Source: Niveispirillum lacus
Lineage (GTDB): Bacteria > Pseudomonadota > Alphaproteobacteria > Azospirillales > Azospirillaceae
Direction: 5' to 3'
Assembly: GCF_002251795.1 (NCBI RefSeq)
Contig: NZ_NOXU01000030.1
Location: 310,001-374,000 of the forward strand
DNA: 64,000 nucleotides
Under the pieces are notes generated by a model. The model saw only the letters and a program-made list of their open reading frames with translations. It was not told where the DNA came from and searched no databases. Position 1 is the first letter of the stretch. Every line of letters begins with the position of its first letter. The position numbers and the translations under genes are program-made. Below, piece by piece: positions 41,536 through 49,264 of the stretch.

Positions 41536-44076
41536 TCAGAACAGGCCCAGGATTCGCTGCTGCTGCTGCACCATCAGGCTGAGCATGGTGCCGGCCAACT
41601 GCGTGCGGACATTGGCTGTCAGAACCTTGGCGGCTTCGAGCTTTTCGTCGGCGGCGACCAGATTTTCGGCACCGCTGCGCAGCACAACCGCAAATTCGGA
41701 CGTGAAATTATCGCGTGCGCGCAGAAGGTCGGCATTGACCTGCAGGCTGCGTAACGCGCCCTCCAGCCGGCTATCGGCCCGCGTCAGATCCTGGATAGCA
41801 ACCGCGACATCACTGCGGTCACGCCAGCCATTGGCTGCATTGTCAATGCCAAGGCCCAGTGGTCCGGCATCGACATTCACCGCCTTGATCTCCAGCCGGC
41901 TGCTGCCATTGGCATTCAGGTTGACAGTGAGGTCATTTTCCGTTGTCGCCACGCTGACCTGCCGCGTGGAAATGGTGGCTGTTTCGCCATCGGCCTGACT
42001 GCGGACCACCACGGTGGGCGCCTGTTGCAGCGTTTTACCCATGGCGGCAACACGGAAATTCAGGTCTGTGGCGCTGGCGGGTCCGTCGAAACGGATATTG
42101 GCGCCGGCATTGGGACCAGTGGTCAGGACATAAAACAGATTGTTGAATGCGCCATTACTGATCGTCACACTCTCCTGTGATGTCTGGCCCGTATCAATCG
42201 CCGTCTGGGTGATGGTCAGGCTGCGCAGACCCAGCCCGGCACTGTCGGCGCCGCCAATGGACACGTTGATGGCTGCATCGGTCTGAAACCCGTTCCATTG
42301 CGACATGTCCTGCAAGTCCAGCCGCGACAAGCTGTCCGCATCGTCGGCGGTGACCCATGAATCCTGACCAGGAAGGATAAAGATTGTCCGCTGGCCGGCA
42401 CTGCCATCCTTATGGAACAAACCGATGGTGGCGCCGTTGTTAACGCCACCGGAGATCCGCACGACACTGGGCTGACCATTGCCCCTGTCTGTCAGGGTGC
42501 CGTTGAAACTGCCACCCAGCCCATCATTGATGGACACCGTCCGGTTGCCGTTGACCAACGCACCATAGGTCACCTGAAGCTCAGCATTTGCGCGCCATCC
42601 GGTGACATAGGGGTTCAGGAATTCACCATTGTCCCAGTCGCCATCGGCGACGGTGGTCAGCCCCCCCCCACCGGGATCACGGTTATAGATGAAGGTGTTG
42701 CTGCTGCTCATTCCTTGCAGGGCCTGCGTGTCGATACCGAACTCGGCCCGGCTGACATCGGCCCTGTTGCCGCCCAGCACCCCGTTACCACCCGAAATGT
42801 CACTGTAGGACCAGGTGGCGCTGCTGGCGTTGGCCAACTGAGTATACTGGTTCAAGGCGATGTTTCCCGCACCAAAACCCAGTCGTTCTACACCCACCCT
42901 GACCCTGGTCTCCGGCATCTCCTTGGTCAGCACAGAACCGGGTCTCAGGATATCGGTCAGTCCCCCCAGGTCACCATAGGTATTGCTGCTGACATCGGCG
43001 GCATCCTGGATGCGGGACGGGTCGATGGTCAGGCGGACGGTCCCATCGTCGAAACGGAAACTGTTTTCGCCGGCGCGCAGGCGAGTGGACTGATCCTGGG
43101 TGCGGGCATCGCGGGAAATGGTGATGCCCTCATTATTCGTCACCCGGATTTCAAGATCGATATCCCGTTGCACCTGCGCCTTGACCACACCGGACGCCTG
43201 GAGCGCCTGTTTCATGCTGTTGCCGTCGATCAGCAGGTCGATCTGGGCGCCGGACCGGAAACTGTGGCTTAGCTCAATCTTCTGACCGCTGTCCGCTGCG
43301 GCGGTCAGTTGCACTTGGCTCAGGCTGGTGGTCCAGGTTTCATCGCCATCCAGCACCACCAGGCGGGCATCACGCCCTGGGGTGCCGTACAGTTCGAAGC
43401 GGATATCGTCCATCCGGCCGCCATTGAGGGCATTGATGCCGCCAACGGTCAATTGGGCCAGCCCAAGTGCGTCCTCGGCCGCGACGATATCGTCGGCAGC
43501 GCCCGTGATCTCACCATTGCCGTCAACCTCGATACGGTAGTCATCCTGGCCGATCACACCGGTCATCTCGACCTTGGTGATACCCGTGATCTGGCTGGCA
43601 TCGCGGATGGTTTCGTCTGTGGCGGAAAATGTCGCGGGCTGGGCGCGCAGCAGGTTCTTACCGCCGTAACCGCTGTCGCCAACAATATCGCCGATCTTTG
43701 CCAGGATCGTGTTGAACTGGTCGGCCAGTTGCTGGCGGGCGGTGATGGCCAGCGGGGTATTATCCAGGGTTGACAGGGCGACGCTGGTCAGGCCTCGCGC
43801 CTGATCCATCAACGCCTTGACGGAACTGACACCGGCGCTGGCTGCTTGCAGGGTGGAAATGCCCTGCGCGATCCCGGATTTCAGGGCATCAAGATCGTTG
43901 GCGCGCTGCTGAAGATCGCGGGCTTTGAAATACTGGGTCGGACCGTCGAGGGGGGCGCTGATTTTCTGCCCCGTGGCCAACCGCTTGAGCGCATCACTTT
44001 GGCCAGCAGAAAGGGTTCGCAGCATCGATGTCGTGCTGCGCAAGGATGCCGGCATATTGACCGACATGTCCTGCAT
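41536..44076 (-). CDS. Very long flagellin-like protein
   Basis: An 846-residue protein with flagellin ends: MSVNMPASLRSTTSMLRTLSAGQ and RLATGQKISAPLDGPTQYFKARDLQQRANDL at the N-terminus, and DNFTSEFAVVLRSGAENLVAADEKLEAAKVLTANVRTQL to LGLF at the C-terminus. Alphaproteobacterial flagellins are usually 270-550 residues; the extra length is a Ser/Thr/Gly-rich variable region that would be surface-exposed. The N-terminal domain lacks the classic QRSMERLSSG-type wording. The start MQDMSVN at 44076 was chosen partly because a sigma-54-like promoter lies 42 bp upstream. No other flagellar gene is near. It is divergent from the exporter operon and shares its regulatory region. Confidence 0.8.
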   Translation of the reverse strand: MQDMSVNMPASLRSTTSMLRTLSAGQSDALKRLATGQKISAPLDGPTQYFKARDLQQRANDLDALKSGIAQGISTLQAASAGVSSVKALMDQARGLTSVALSTLDNTPLAITARQQLADQFNTILAKIGDIVGDSGYGGKNLLRAQPATFSATDETIRDASQITGITKVEMTGVIGQDDYRIEVDGNGEITGAADDIVAAEDALGLAQLTVGGINALNGGRMDDIRFELYGTPGRDARLVVLDGDETWTTSLSQVQLTAAADSGQKIELSHSFRSGAQIDLLIDGNSMKQALQASGVVKAQVQRDIDLEIRVTNNEGITISRDARTQDQSTRLRAGENSFRFDDGTVRLTIDPSRIQDAADVSSNTYGDLGGLTDILRPGSVLTKEMPETRVRVGVERLGFGAGNIALNQYTQLANASSATWSYSDISGGNGVLGGNRADVSRAEFGIDTQALQGMSSSNTFIYNRDPGGGGLTTVADGDWDNGEFLNPYVTGWRANAELQVTYGALVNGNRTVSINDGLGGSFNGTLTDRGNGQPSVVRISGGVNNGATIGLFHKDGSAGQRTIFILPGQDSWVTADDADSLSRLDLQDMSQWNGFQTDAAINVSIGGADSAGLGLRSLTITQTAIDTGQTSQESVTISNGAFNNLFYVLTTGPNAGANIRFDGPASATDLNFRVAAMGKTLQQAPTVVVRSQADGETATISTRQVSVATTENDLTVNLNANGSSRLEIKAVNVDAGPLGLGIDNAANGWRDRSDVAVAIQDLTRADSRLEGALRSLQVNADLLRARDNFTSEFAVVLRSGAENLVAADEKLEAAKVLTANVRTQLAGTMLSLMVQQQQRILGLF

Positions 44077-44117
44077 ACCCGATGCCCGCCCTTTGGCCGA
44101 CGTTTCCCCAATCGGCG

Positions 44118-44132
44118 GCAAGTCACCTGCCG
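44118..44132 (-). promoter_or_regulatory. Sigma-54-like promoter of the flagellin-like gene
   Basis: Read on the minus strand, CGGCAGGTGACTTGC keeps GGCA and TTGC at the exact -24/-12 spacing; only the first base (C for T) and base 6 depart from consensus. It lies 42 nt before the chosen start, almost the same leader as in the peptide cassettes. Sigma-54-driven flagellin genes are known in other alphaproteobacteria. Confidence 0.55.
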
Positions 44133-44233
44133 TCGATGCCAACGTCGTCAGGATTTTTTCCCTCAGACATTAACCTCATAGATTTACCTAAAAAGTCTTA
44201 GATCGTCCAGTGTTCGCTTGTTGTGAAAGTAGC

Positions 44234-44266
44234 TGTCCGAAATCGGACACTGTCCGTTTCCGAACA
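44234..44266. promoter_or_regulatory. Two TGTCCG-N4-CGGACA dyads in the flagellin/exporter region
   Basis: Site 1 is TGTCCGAAATCGGACA (44234-44249), a perfect dyad; site 2 is TGTCCGTTTCCGAACA (44251-44266), one mismatch. They are placed about 102-120 bp upstream of the flagellin-side promoter and 46 bp upstream of the exporter-side promoter, so one pair could serve both. A half site TGTTCG lies at 44211. Confidence 0.8.
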
Positions 44267-44311
44267 AGGTTCCGGGCCGGAAATATATATTTAAATCAAT
44301 GGGATGGTCTC

Positions 44312-44327
44312 TGGCATGCCGATTGCG
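44312..44327 (+). promoter_or_regulatory. Sigma-54 promoter of the exporter operon
   Basis: TGGCATGCCGATTGCG has the GG and GC of the -24/-12 elements at the required spacing and matches consensus at nearly all fixed positions. It lies 47 nt before the first gene of the operon, the 50-residue peptide at 44374. Confidence 0.82.
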
Positions 44328-44373
44328 AAACCATGGTCGAAGAACAGAGCCAGCAGCCTGTGGGGAGCAGACC

Positions 44374-44526
44374 ATGGACCGGATGCAGGGGCAGATCGAC
44401 AGGATCAGCGATGAGACAGCGCTGATGGATCGGATCGAGGATGCGCTGCTCAGCGTCAACCCGGACCTGTGGCTGGCCGCCCTTGTGCTGGTGGTCGCCA
44501 TCAGTTGGCTTGGCCGGTTGCTCTGA
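44374..44526 (+). CDS. 50-residue membrane micropeptide heading the exporter operon
   Basis: Encodes 50 residues: an acidic, helical N-terminal half (MDRMQGQIDRISDETALMDR) and a hydrophobic C-terminus (LWLAALVLVVAISWLGRLL) that could span the membrane. GGGGAG lies 7 nt before the ATG. It is the first gene after a sigma-54 promoter and is 35 bp before the adaptor gene. Its size and layout are the same as the five micropeptides at 62-63.7 kb, which share the same promoter type and dyads, although its sequence is not obviously homologous. It may be a substrate, a small subunit or a regulator of the exporter. Confidence 0.72.
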   Translation: MDRMQGQIDRISDETALMDRIEDALLSVNPDLWLAALVLVVAISWLGRLL

Positions 44527-44561
44527 TGCGGCAATGAATTTCGGGTGAGGGGAGTGGCACC

Positions 44562-45824
44562 ATGGCGATGGATCGCCGGATCGAAAAAACAGGTTTTCAG
44601 AAGCACCAGAAGGCAATTGCCGGTGCCGCCATCGCCCTGTTGGTCGGGGCGGGTGGACTTTACCTGGCGCTGGGCGGAACGGGGGGGCAGACGGTACGTG
44701 TGGCCGAGGATCGGCTGATCGTCTCCAGTGTTTCTCAGGGCCAGTTCGAAGATTTTATCCCCGTGCGCGGGTCTGTGGAGCCGTTGACCAGTATCTTCCT
44801 GGACAGTGTTGAAGGAGGACGGGTGGAGCGCCGCTTTGCCGAAGCTGGGCAGTTCGTGAAGGCCGGTCAGCCGCTGCTGGAACTGACCAACACCGACCTG
44901 CAGCTGGAGGTGATCAGCCGCGAAGCACAGGTGATTGAACAGTTGAACCAGTTGCGCACGGTGGAACTGAACCTGGAAGTGACCCGCCTGAACAACCGGC
45001 AAAGTCTGGTGGAGGTGGAGTATAGGCTGGTGCAGTTGAAGCGCACCCTGGACCGCCGGGCCGAACTGATCAAAACCAAAGCCATCAGCCAGGCGCAGTT
45101 CGATGAGACACAGGATGAATATGAATATCTGCTTCGCCGCCGCGAGGTGCTGAAAGAAACGCAGAACGTCACCGATCGTCTGCGCGGAGAGCAGTATGAC
45201 AAACTGAAAGAAAGCACCAGCAAGCTACAGGAGAACCTGGAGTTTGCCCGCCGCAACCTGGACAATCTTATCGTCAAGGCCCCGGTCGATGGGCAGTTAA
45301 CCTCGCTTGAGGCCGAGGTGGGCCAGAACAAGACACGCGGTGAACGATTGGGCCGGATCGACCGCATGGACGGCTTCAAGGTGGTGGCCCAGGTCGATGA
45401 ATTCTATCTGCCACGCCTCGCCACGGGGCAGACGGCAGAAGTCGCCATGGGGACAGACACCTATGTCCTGCGCGTCGCCAAGATTTTCCCGCAGGTTCGC
45501 GATGGTCAGTTCCGGGTCGAACTGGAATTTGCCGGGGAGGCACCCAAGGACATCCGTCCCGGCCAGAGCCTGCAACTGCGGCTGAAGCTGGGCGATACCA
45601 CCACGGCGCTGCTGATCCCCAACGGCGCCTTTTATCAGGATACGGGCGGAGCGTGGCTGTTTGTCGTCGGTCCTGACGGCAGATACGCCACCAAGCGCAA
45701 TGTCCAGCTTGGCCGGCGCAATGCCCAGGTCATTGAAGTCAAAAGCGGTCTGGACAAGGGCGAGCGGGTCGTCACCTCGGCTTATGGCGACATGATCCGC
45801 ATGGACCGTATCCAGTTGAATTAA
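44562..45824 (+). CDS. HlyD/MacA-like periplasmic adaptor
   Basis: A 420-residue membrane fusion protein with one N-terminal membrane helix (AIAGAAIALLVGAGGLYLAL). The lipoyl domain halves (VEGGRVERRFAEAGQFVKAGQPLLEL and LIVKAPVDGQLTSLEAEVGQ) enclose a long coiled-coil hairpin (about residues 110-235) that would dock on an outer-membrane channel. A beta-barrel and membrane-proximal domain follow (LLIPNGAFYQDTGGAWLFVV). It is the adaptor for the ATPase and permeases downstream. GAGGGGAG precedes the ATG at 44562. No TolC-type gene is adjacent. Confidence 0.92.
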   Translation: MAMDRRIEKTGFQKHQKAIAGAAIALLVGAGGLYLALGGTGGQTVRVAEDRLIVSSVSQGQFEDFIPVRGSVEPLTSIFLDSVEGGRVERRFAEAGQFVKAGQPLLELTNTDLQLEVISREAQVIEQLNQLRTVELNLEVTRLNNRQSLVEVEYRLVQLKRTLDRRAELIKTKAISQAQFDETQDEYEYLLRRREVLKETQNVTDRLRGEQYDKLKESTSKLQENLEFARRNLDNLIVKAPVDGQLTSLEAEVGQNKTRGERLGRIDRMDGFKVVAQVDEFYLPRLATGQTAEVAMGTDTYVLRVAKIFPQVRDGQFRVELEFAGEAPKDIRPGQSLQLRLKLGDTTTALLIPNGAFYQDTGGAWLFVVGPDGRYATKRNVQLGRRNAQVIEVKSGLDKGERVVTSAYGDMIRMDRIQLN

Positions 45825-45970
45825 CAGAAGGAAGAGGGCCGGTGGTCAAAAAATGACCGCCGGAACCCGCCGGCGGGTGGACCGCGCCGCAGGGCGCGCA
45901 AGCCAGAGCCGCTCATTGGCGGCCCCCGGCAGTACAAGGACAACGATATCTTACAGGAAGGAACAAGGGA

Positions 45971-46651
45971 ATGTTGAAGCTGGTCGATCTGGTCAAGGCT
46001 TACCGCACCGAAGAAGTGGAAACCACGGCGCTGAATTCGGTGAACATCCATGTCCGTGATGGCGAATTCGTCGCCATCATGGGCCCGTCGGGCTGTGGCA
46101 AGTCCTCCTTGCTGAATATCGTGGGCATGCTGGATACGCCTACCAGCGGTCAATATTGGTTCAACGGCGAAGAAGTGTCGAAATATGGGGAGCGTAAGCT
46201 GGCCGATATCCGCAAGAAAAATATCGGTTTTATCTTCCAGAGCTTCAACCTGATCGACGAGCTGACTGTGTTCGAGAATGTCGAACTGGCCTTGCTGTAC
46301 CATGATATCCCGGCGCGTGAACGCAAGGAACGGGTGAAGGCGGCCCTGGAGAAGGTGAATATCGGCCATCGTGAGAGCCATCTGCCGCAGCAACTGTCCG
46401 GGGGTCAGCAGCAGCGTGTGGCGATCGCGCGTGCCGTGGTTGCCAAACCGAAAATGTTGCTGGCCGATGAACCGACCGGCAATCTGGACAGCGCGAATGG
46501 TGACGAGGTCATGCGCATGCTGACCGACTTGAACGCCGAAGGCACCACCATCGTCATGGTCACCCACTCCATGCCGCACGCTCAGTACGCAACGCGCATC
46601 ATCAATCTGTTTGACGGCCAGGTTGTGGCCGAAAACCTGCGCGCTGCCTGA
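45971..46651 (+). CDS. MacB/LolD-type ABC transporter ATPase
   Basis: A 226-residue ATPase: Walker [10 protein letters not shown] (about residues 38-46), Q-loop FIFQSFNL, signature LSGGQQQR, Walker [13 protein letters not shown] and the switch histidine in VMVTHS. The family powers FtsX-type permeases that move substrates from the periplasm outward by mechanotransmission. It lies 146 bp after the adaptor gene and 34 bp before the first of four permeases; it is the only ATPase in the cluster and must serve all four. AGGAAGGAACAAGGGA precedes the start. Confidence 0.95.
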   Translation: MLKLVDLVKAYRTEEVETTALNSVNIHVRDGEFVAIMGPSGCGKSSLLNIVGMLDTPTSGQYWFNGEEVSKYGERKLADIRKKNIGFIFQSFNLIDELTVFENVELALLYHDIPARERKERVKAALEKVNIGHRESHLPQQLSGGQQQRVAIARAVVAKPKMLLADEPTGNLDSANGDEVMRMLTDLNAEGTTIVMVTHSMPHAQYATRIINLFDGQVVAENLRAA

Positions 46652-46685
46652 TCGGTGTCACCCACGGCATCCGGGGGGATCTGCC

Positions 46686-49169
46686 ATGTTGAAGAACTAT
46701 CTGATGGTTGCCTTGCGCAACCTCCTTAAACACAAGCTCTATTCGGCAATCAATGTCACGGGTCTGGCGGTTGGTCTGGCGACCTGTGTGCTGATCTTGC
46801 TGTTTGTGCGTAATGAAACCTCCTACGACCGTTTCTTCACCGACAGCGACCGCCTTTATCAGGTGGCCTTCAAGGCGCAATTGCCAGGACGTCAGGTCGA
46901 TCATTTCGCCGTCTCCATGCTGCCCTTGGCCGCCGCAATGAAGGAAGGGCTGCCGGAGGTGGAAATGGCAGCCCGTGTGGTGCAGAGCAGTATCGTCATC
47001 AAACATGCGGGGGAGAGTTTTTCGGAGTCCGCCCGCGCCGTTGATCCCGACTTTTTCCGGATGTTTGATTTTCAGTTCCTGCGTGGCGATCGTCTGACCG
47101 CCCTGGACGAGCCGAACAGCATTGTCCTGACCGAAAGCATGGCGCGGAAATATTTCAAGGACGCGGAGGCTTTGGGCCAGACACTGGATATTGACGGGTC
47201 CGGTCCTGCCAAGGTTACGGGCGTCATTCAGGACATGCCCTCCAACACCCATTTCGACCTCGAAATCATCCGCCCCTATGCGGCGGTGGCTCAGGTCATG
47301 CGCCCGCTGGAATCCAACTGGGGCGGTGTCTGCTGCGAAACCTATGTGCGGTTGAAACCGGGGACGGATGGTAAGGCGCTCAGTGATCGCATGCCCGCCT
47401 GGTTCAAGACGGCCGCCCCGACGTTGAATTCCCCCACCGGCAATGTCGTGCTGGGGGAGATTTTTACGCCCCGCCTGCGTAACCTGAAGGATATTCATAC
47501 CGACCCGGTCATGTCTTCCATGCGGCCCGCCACGTCCTACGCGGAGATCATCACCTTCGCGGCCGTGGCAGCCCTGGTTCTGGCCATCGCGTCGATCAAT
47601 TTCATGAACTTGGCCACGGCGCGCGCCACCCAGCGGGCGCGGGAGGTCAGTGTGCGCAAGGTTGTGGGTGCGTCCCGCAGCCAGATCATCTTGCAGTTTA
47701 TTGGAGAGTCGTTGCTGCTGACCCTGATCGGCCTTGTTCTGTCCATTGCCCTGGTCGAGCTGGCCCTGCCGGCCTATTCGGCCTTCCTGGACAAGAAGTT
47801 GACCTTCAACCTGTTCACGGATCCGCTTCTCGGGCCGGCCCTGATCGGTCTGGCTCTTGTGGTGGGGGTGGCAGGGGGTGCCTATCCGGCGTTCTTCCTG
47901 TCCTCCTTTAACCCGGCCCGGGTGTTGAAAGGGGCCTCATCGGGTGTGGGCGGTGGTTCTGGCCGTCTGCGCATGGCCCTGGTGGTGGTGCAGTTCGCCA
48001 TCTCCATCGCTCTGATGGTGGCGACGGCTGTTGTCTATGGCCAACTCCTTTATGCCCAGAACAAGAATCTGGGGTTTGAGAAAGAAAACACCCTGGTCGT
48101 TCGCGGCTTCGCGCGCAGCGCGGACCGGGCCCGGCAGGAGACGCTGGTGGAAGCCTTGGCCAAACTGGATGGTGTGGTTGCCGTGGCGGGCAGCAACAGC
48201 ACGCCCGGTGATGGCAGTGAAAACAACACCAATGTCCGGCTGCCTGGCACCGATCCCAACCAGATGCTGGTGCTGCGCCAAAGTGGGGTTGATTGGGACT
48301 TTGTGAAGGCGCTGGGCCTGCGCATGGTCGCTGGCCGGGACTTTGACCGTAACCGTCCGGCCGACCAATTGCCGCCCCTGGCCGACCCGGCCGAGGCGCC
48401 GGCCGGTGGTAGCGCTGCCCCCACCTATCCCGGTTCCGTCATCCTCAACGAAGCGGCGGTCAAACGTCTGGGCTTTGCCAGCAATGAAGAGGCAATTGGC
48501 AAACAGTTCGAGGCACCGGCCGATGATGATGGCACCAACAAGCTCACCATTATCGGGGTCGTAGCGGATTTCCATTTCCGGTCGATCCATGACCCCATCC
48601 CGCCGGCGATGTTTTTCATTGACCGGGACCGGTTCTCCGACGTGCTGGTCCGGGTAAAGCCAGGTGATGTGCAGGCCACCCTGCGGGATATTGAGCGGGT
48701 CTGGCGCGACATGTTCCCGAACCGCCCGCTGAACCGGGAGTTCCTGGACGACCGTATCCAGTCGCAATATATCCGCGAAGCCAAGACCTCGCAGATGTTC
48801 GCCACCTTCTCCGGCCTCGCGATCCTGATCGCCTGTCTGGGTCTGTTCGGCTTGGCCAGCTTTACGGCTGAACGCCGGACCAAGGAAATTGGCCTGCGCA
48901 AGGTGCTGGGTGCCAGTGTCCTGGACATTGTGCGCCTGCTGGTCTGGCAGTTCAGCAAGCCTGTTCTGATCGCCAACCTCATTGCCTGGCCTGTGGCCTG
49001 GTACTTCATGGACTTGTGGCTGAACGGCTTCACGTTCCGGATTGGCCTCAATCCGCTGCTGTTTGTTGCGGCGGGCGGGCTGGCCCTGCTGATCGCCTGG
49101 GCGACCGTGGGTCTGCATGCGGCCCGGGTGGCCCAGGCCAAGCCGGTGACGGCGCTTCGGTACGAATGA
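46686..49169 (+). CDS. FtsX-type ABC permease 1
   Basis: An 827-residue permease. The N-terminal membrane helix (MLKNYLMVALRNLLKHKLYSAINVTGLAVGLATC) is followed by a periplasmic MacB-like domain, a bundle of membrane helices beginning at FMNLATARATQRAREVSVRKVVGAS (about 300), a second periplasmic domain (GLRMVAGRDFDRNRP) and a C-terminal helix bundle (FTAERRTKEIGLRKVLGASV). So it looks like two FtsX halves fused. The repeated RKVxGAS element is the coupling helix to the ATPase. Closest by eye to permease 2. Substrate unknown. Confidence 0.92.
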   Translation: MLKNYLMVALRNLLKHKLYSAINVTGLAVGLATCVLILLFVRNETSYDRFFTDSDRLYQVAFKAQLPGRQVDHFAVSMLPLAAAMKEGLPEVEMAARVVQSSIVIKHAGESFSESARAVDPDFFRMFDFQFLRGDRLTALDEPNSIVLTESMARKYFKDAEALGQTLDIDGSGPAKVTGVIQDMPSNTHFDLEIIRPYAAVAQVMRPLESNWGGVCCETYVRLKPGTDGKALSDRMPAWFKTAAPTLNSPTGNVVLGEIFTPRLRNLKDIHTDPVMSSMRPATSYAEIITFAAVAALVLAIASINFMNLATARATQRAREVSVRKVVGASRSQIILQFIGESLLLTLIGLVLSIALVELALPAYSAFLDKKLTFNLFTDPLLGPALIGLALVVGVAGGAYPAFFLSSFNPARVLKGASSGVGGGSGRLRMALVVVQFAISIALMVATAVVYGQLLYAQNKNLGFEKENTLVVRGFARSADRARQETLVEALAKLDGVVAVAGSNSTPGDGSENNTNVRLPGTDPNQMLVLRQSGVDWDFVKALGLRMVAGRDFDRNRPADQLPPLADPAEAPAGGSAAPTYPGSVILNEAAVKRLGFASNEEAIGKQFEAPADDDGTNKLTIIGVVADFHFRSIHDPIPPAMFFIDRDRFSDVLVRVKPGDVQATLRDIERVWRDMFPNRPLNREFLDDRIQSQYIREAKTSQMFATFSGLAILIACLGLFGLASFTAERRTKEIGLRKVLGASVLDIVRLLVWQFSKPVLIANLIAWPVAWYFMDLWLNGFTFRIGLNPLLFVAAGGLALLIAWATVGLHAARVAQAKPVTALRYE

Positions 49170-49177
49170 TTGGAAAC

Positions 49178-49217
49178 GGTTCGGCATGGTCCTGTGGGGA
49201 CCGGACCATGCCGAACC
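49178..49217 (+). promoter_or_regulatory. Long hairpin between permeases 1 and 2
   Basis: A perfect 15-bp stem (GGTTCGGCATGGTCC at 49178-49192 with 49203-49217) and 10-nt loop lie in the 95-bp gap. Only a weak TTTT occurs 10 nt later, so partial termination or mRNA processing is possible, which could set lower output for the last permeases. Confidence 0.55.
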
Positions 49218-49264
49218 ATCCCGCGTTTTAAGCACGGGGGCGTGTTTCGCGAAGGGGGGATGAG

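Noticed and set aside
44120-44170. 15-codon ORF (MSEGKNPDDVGIDGR) in front of the flagellin-like gene
   Set aside because: It has a GAGG before its ATG but overlaps the sigma-54-like promoter, so it would lie partly upstream of the transcript start.
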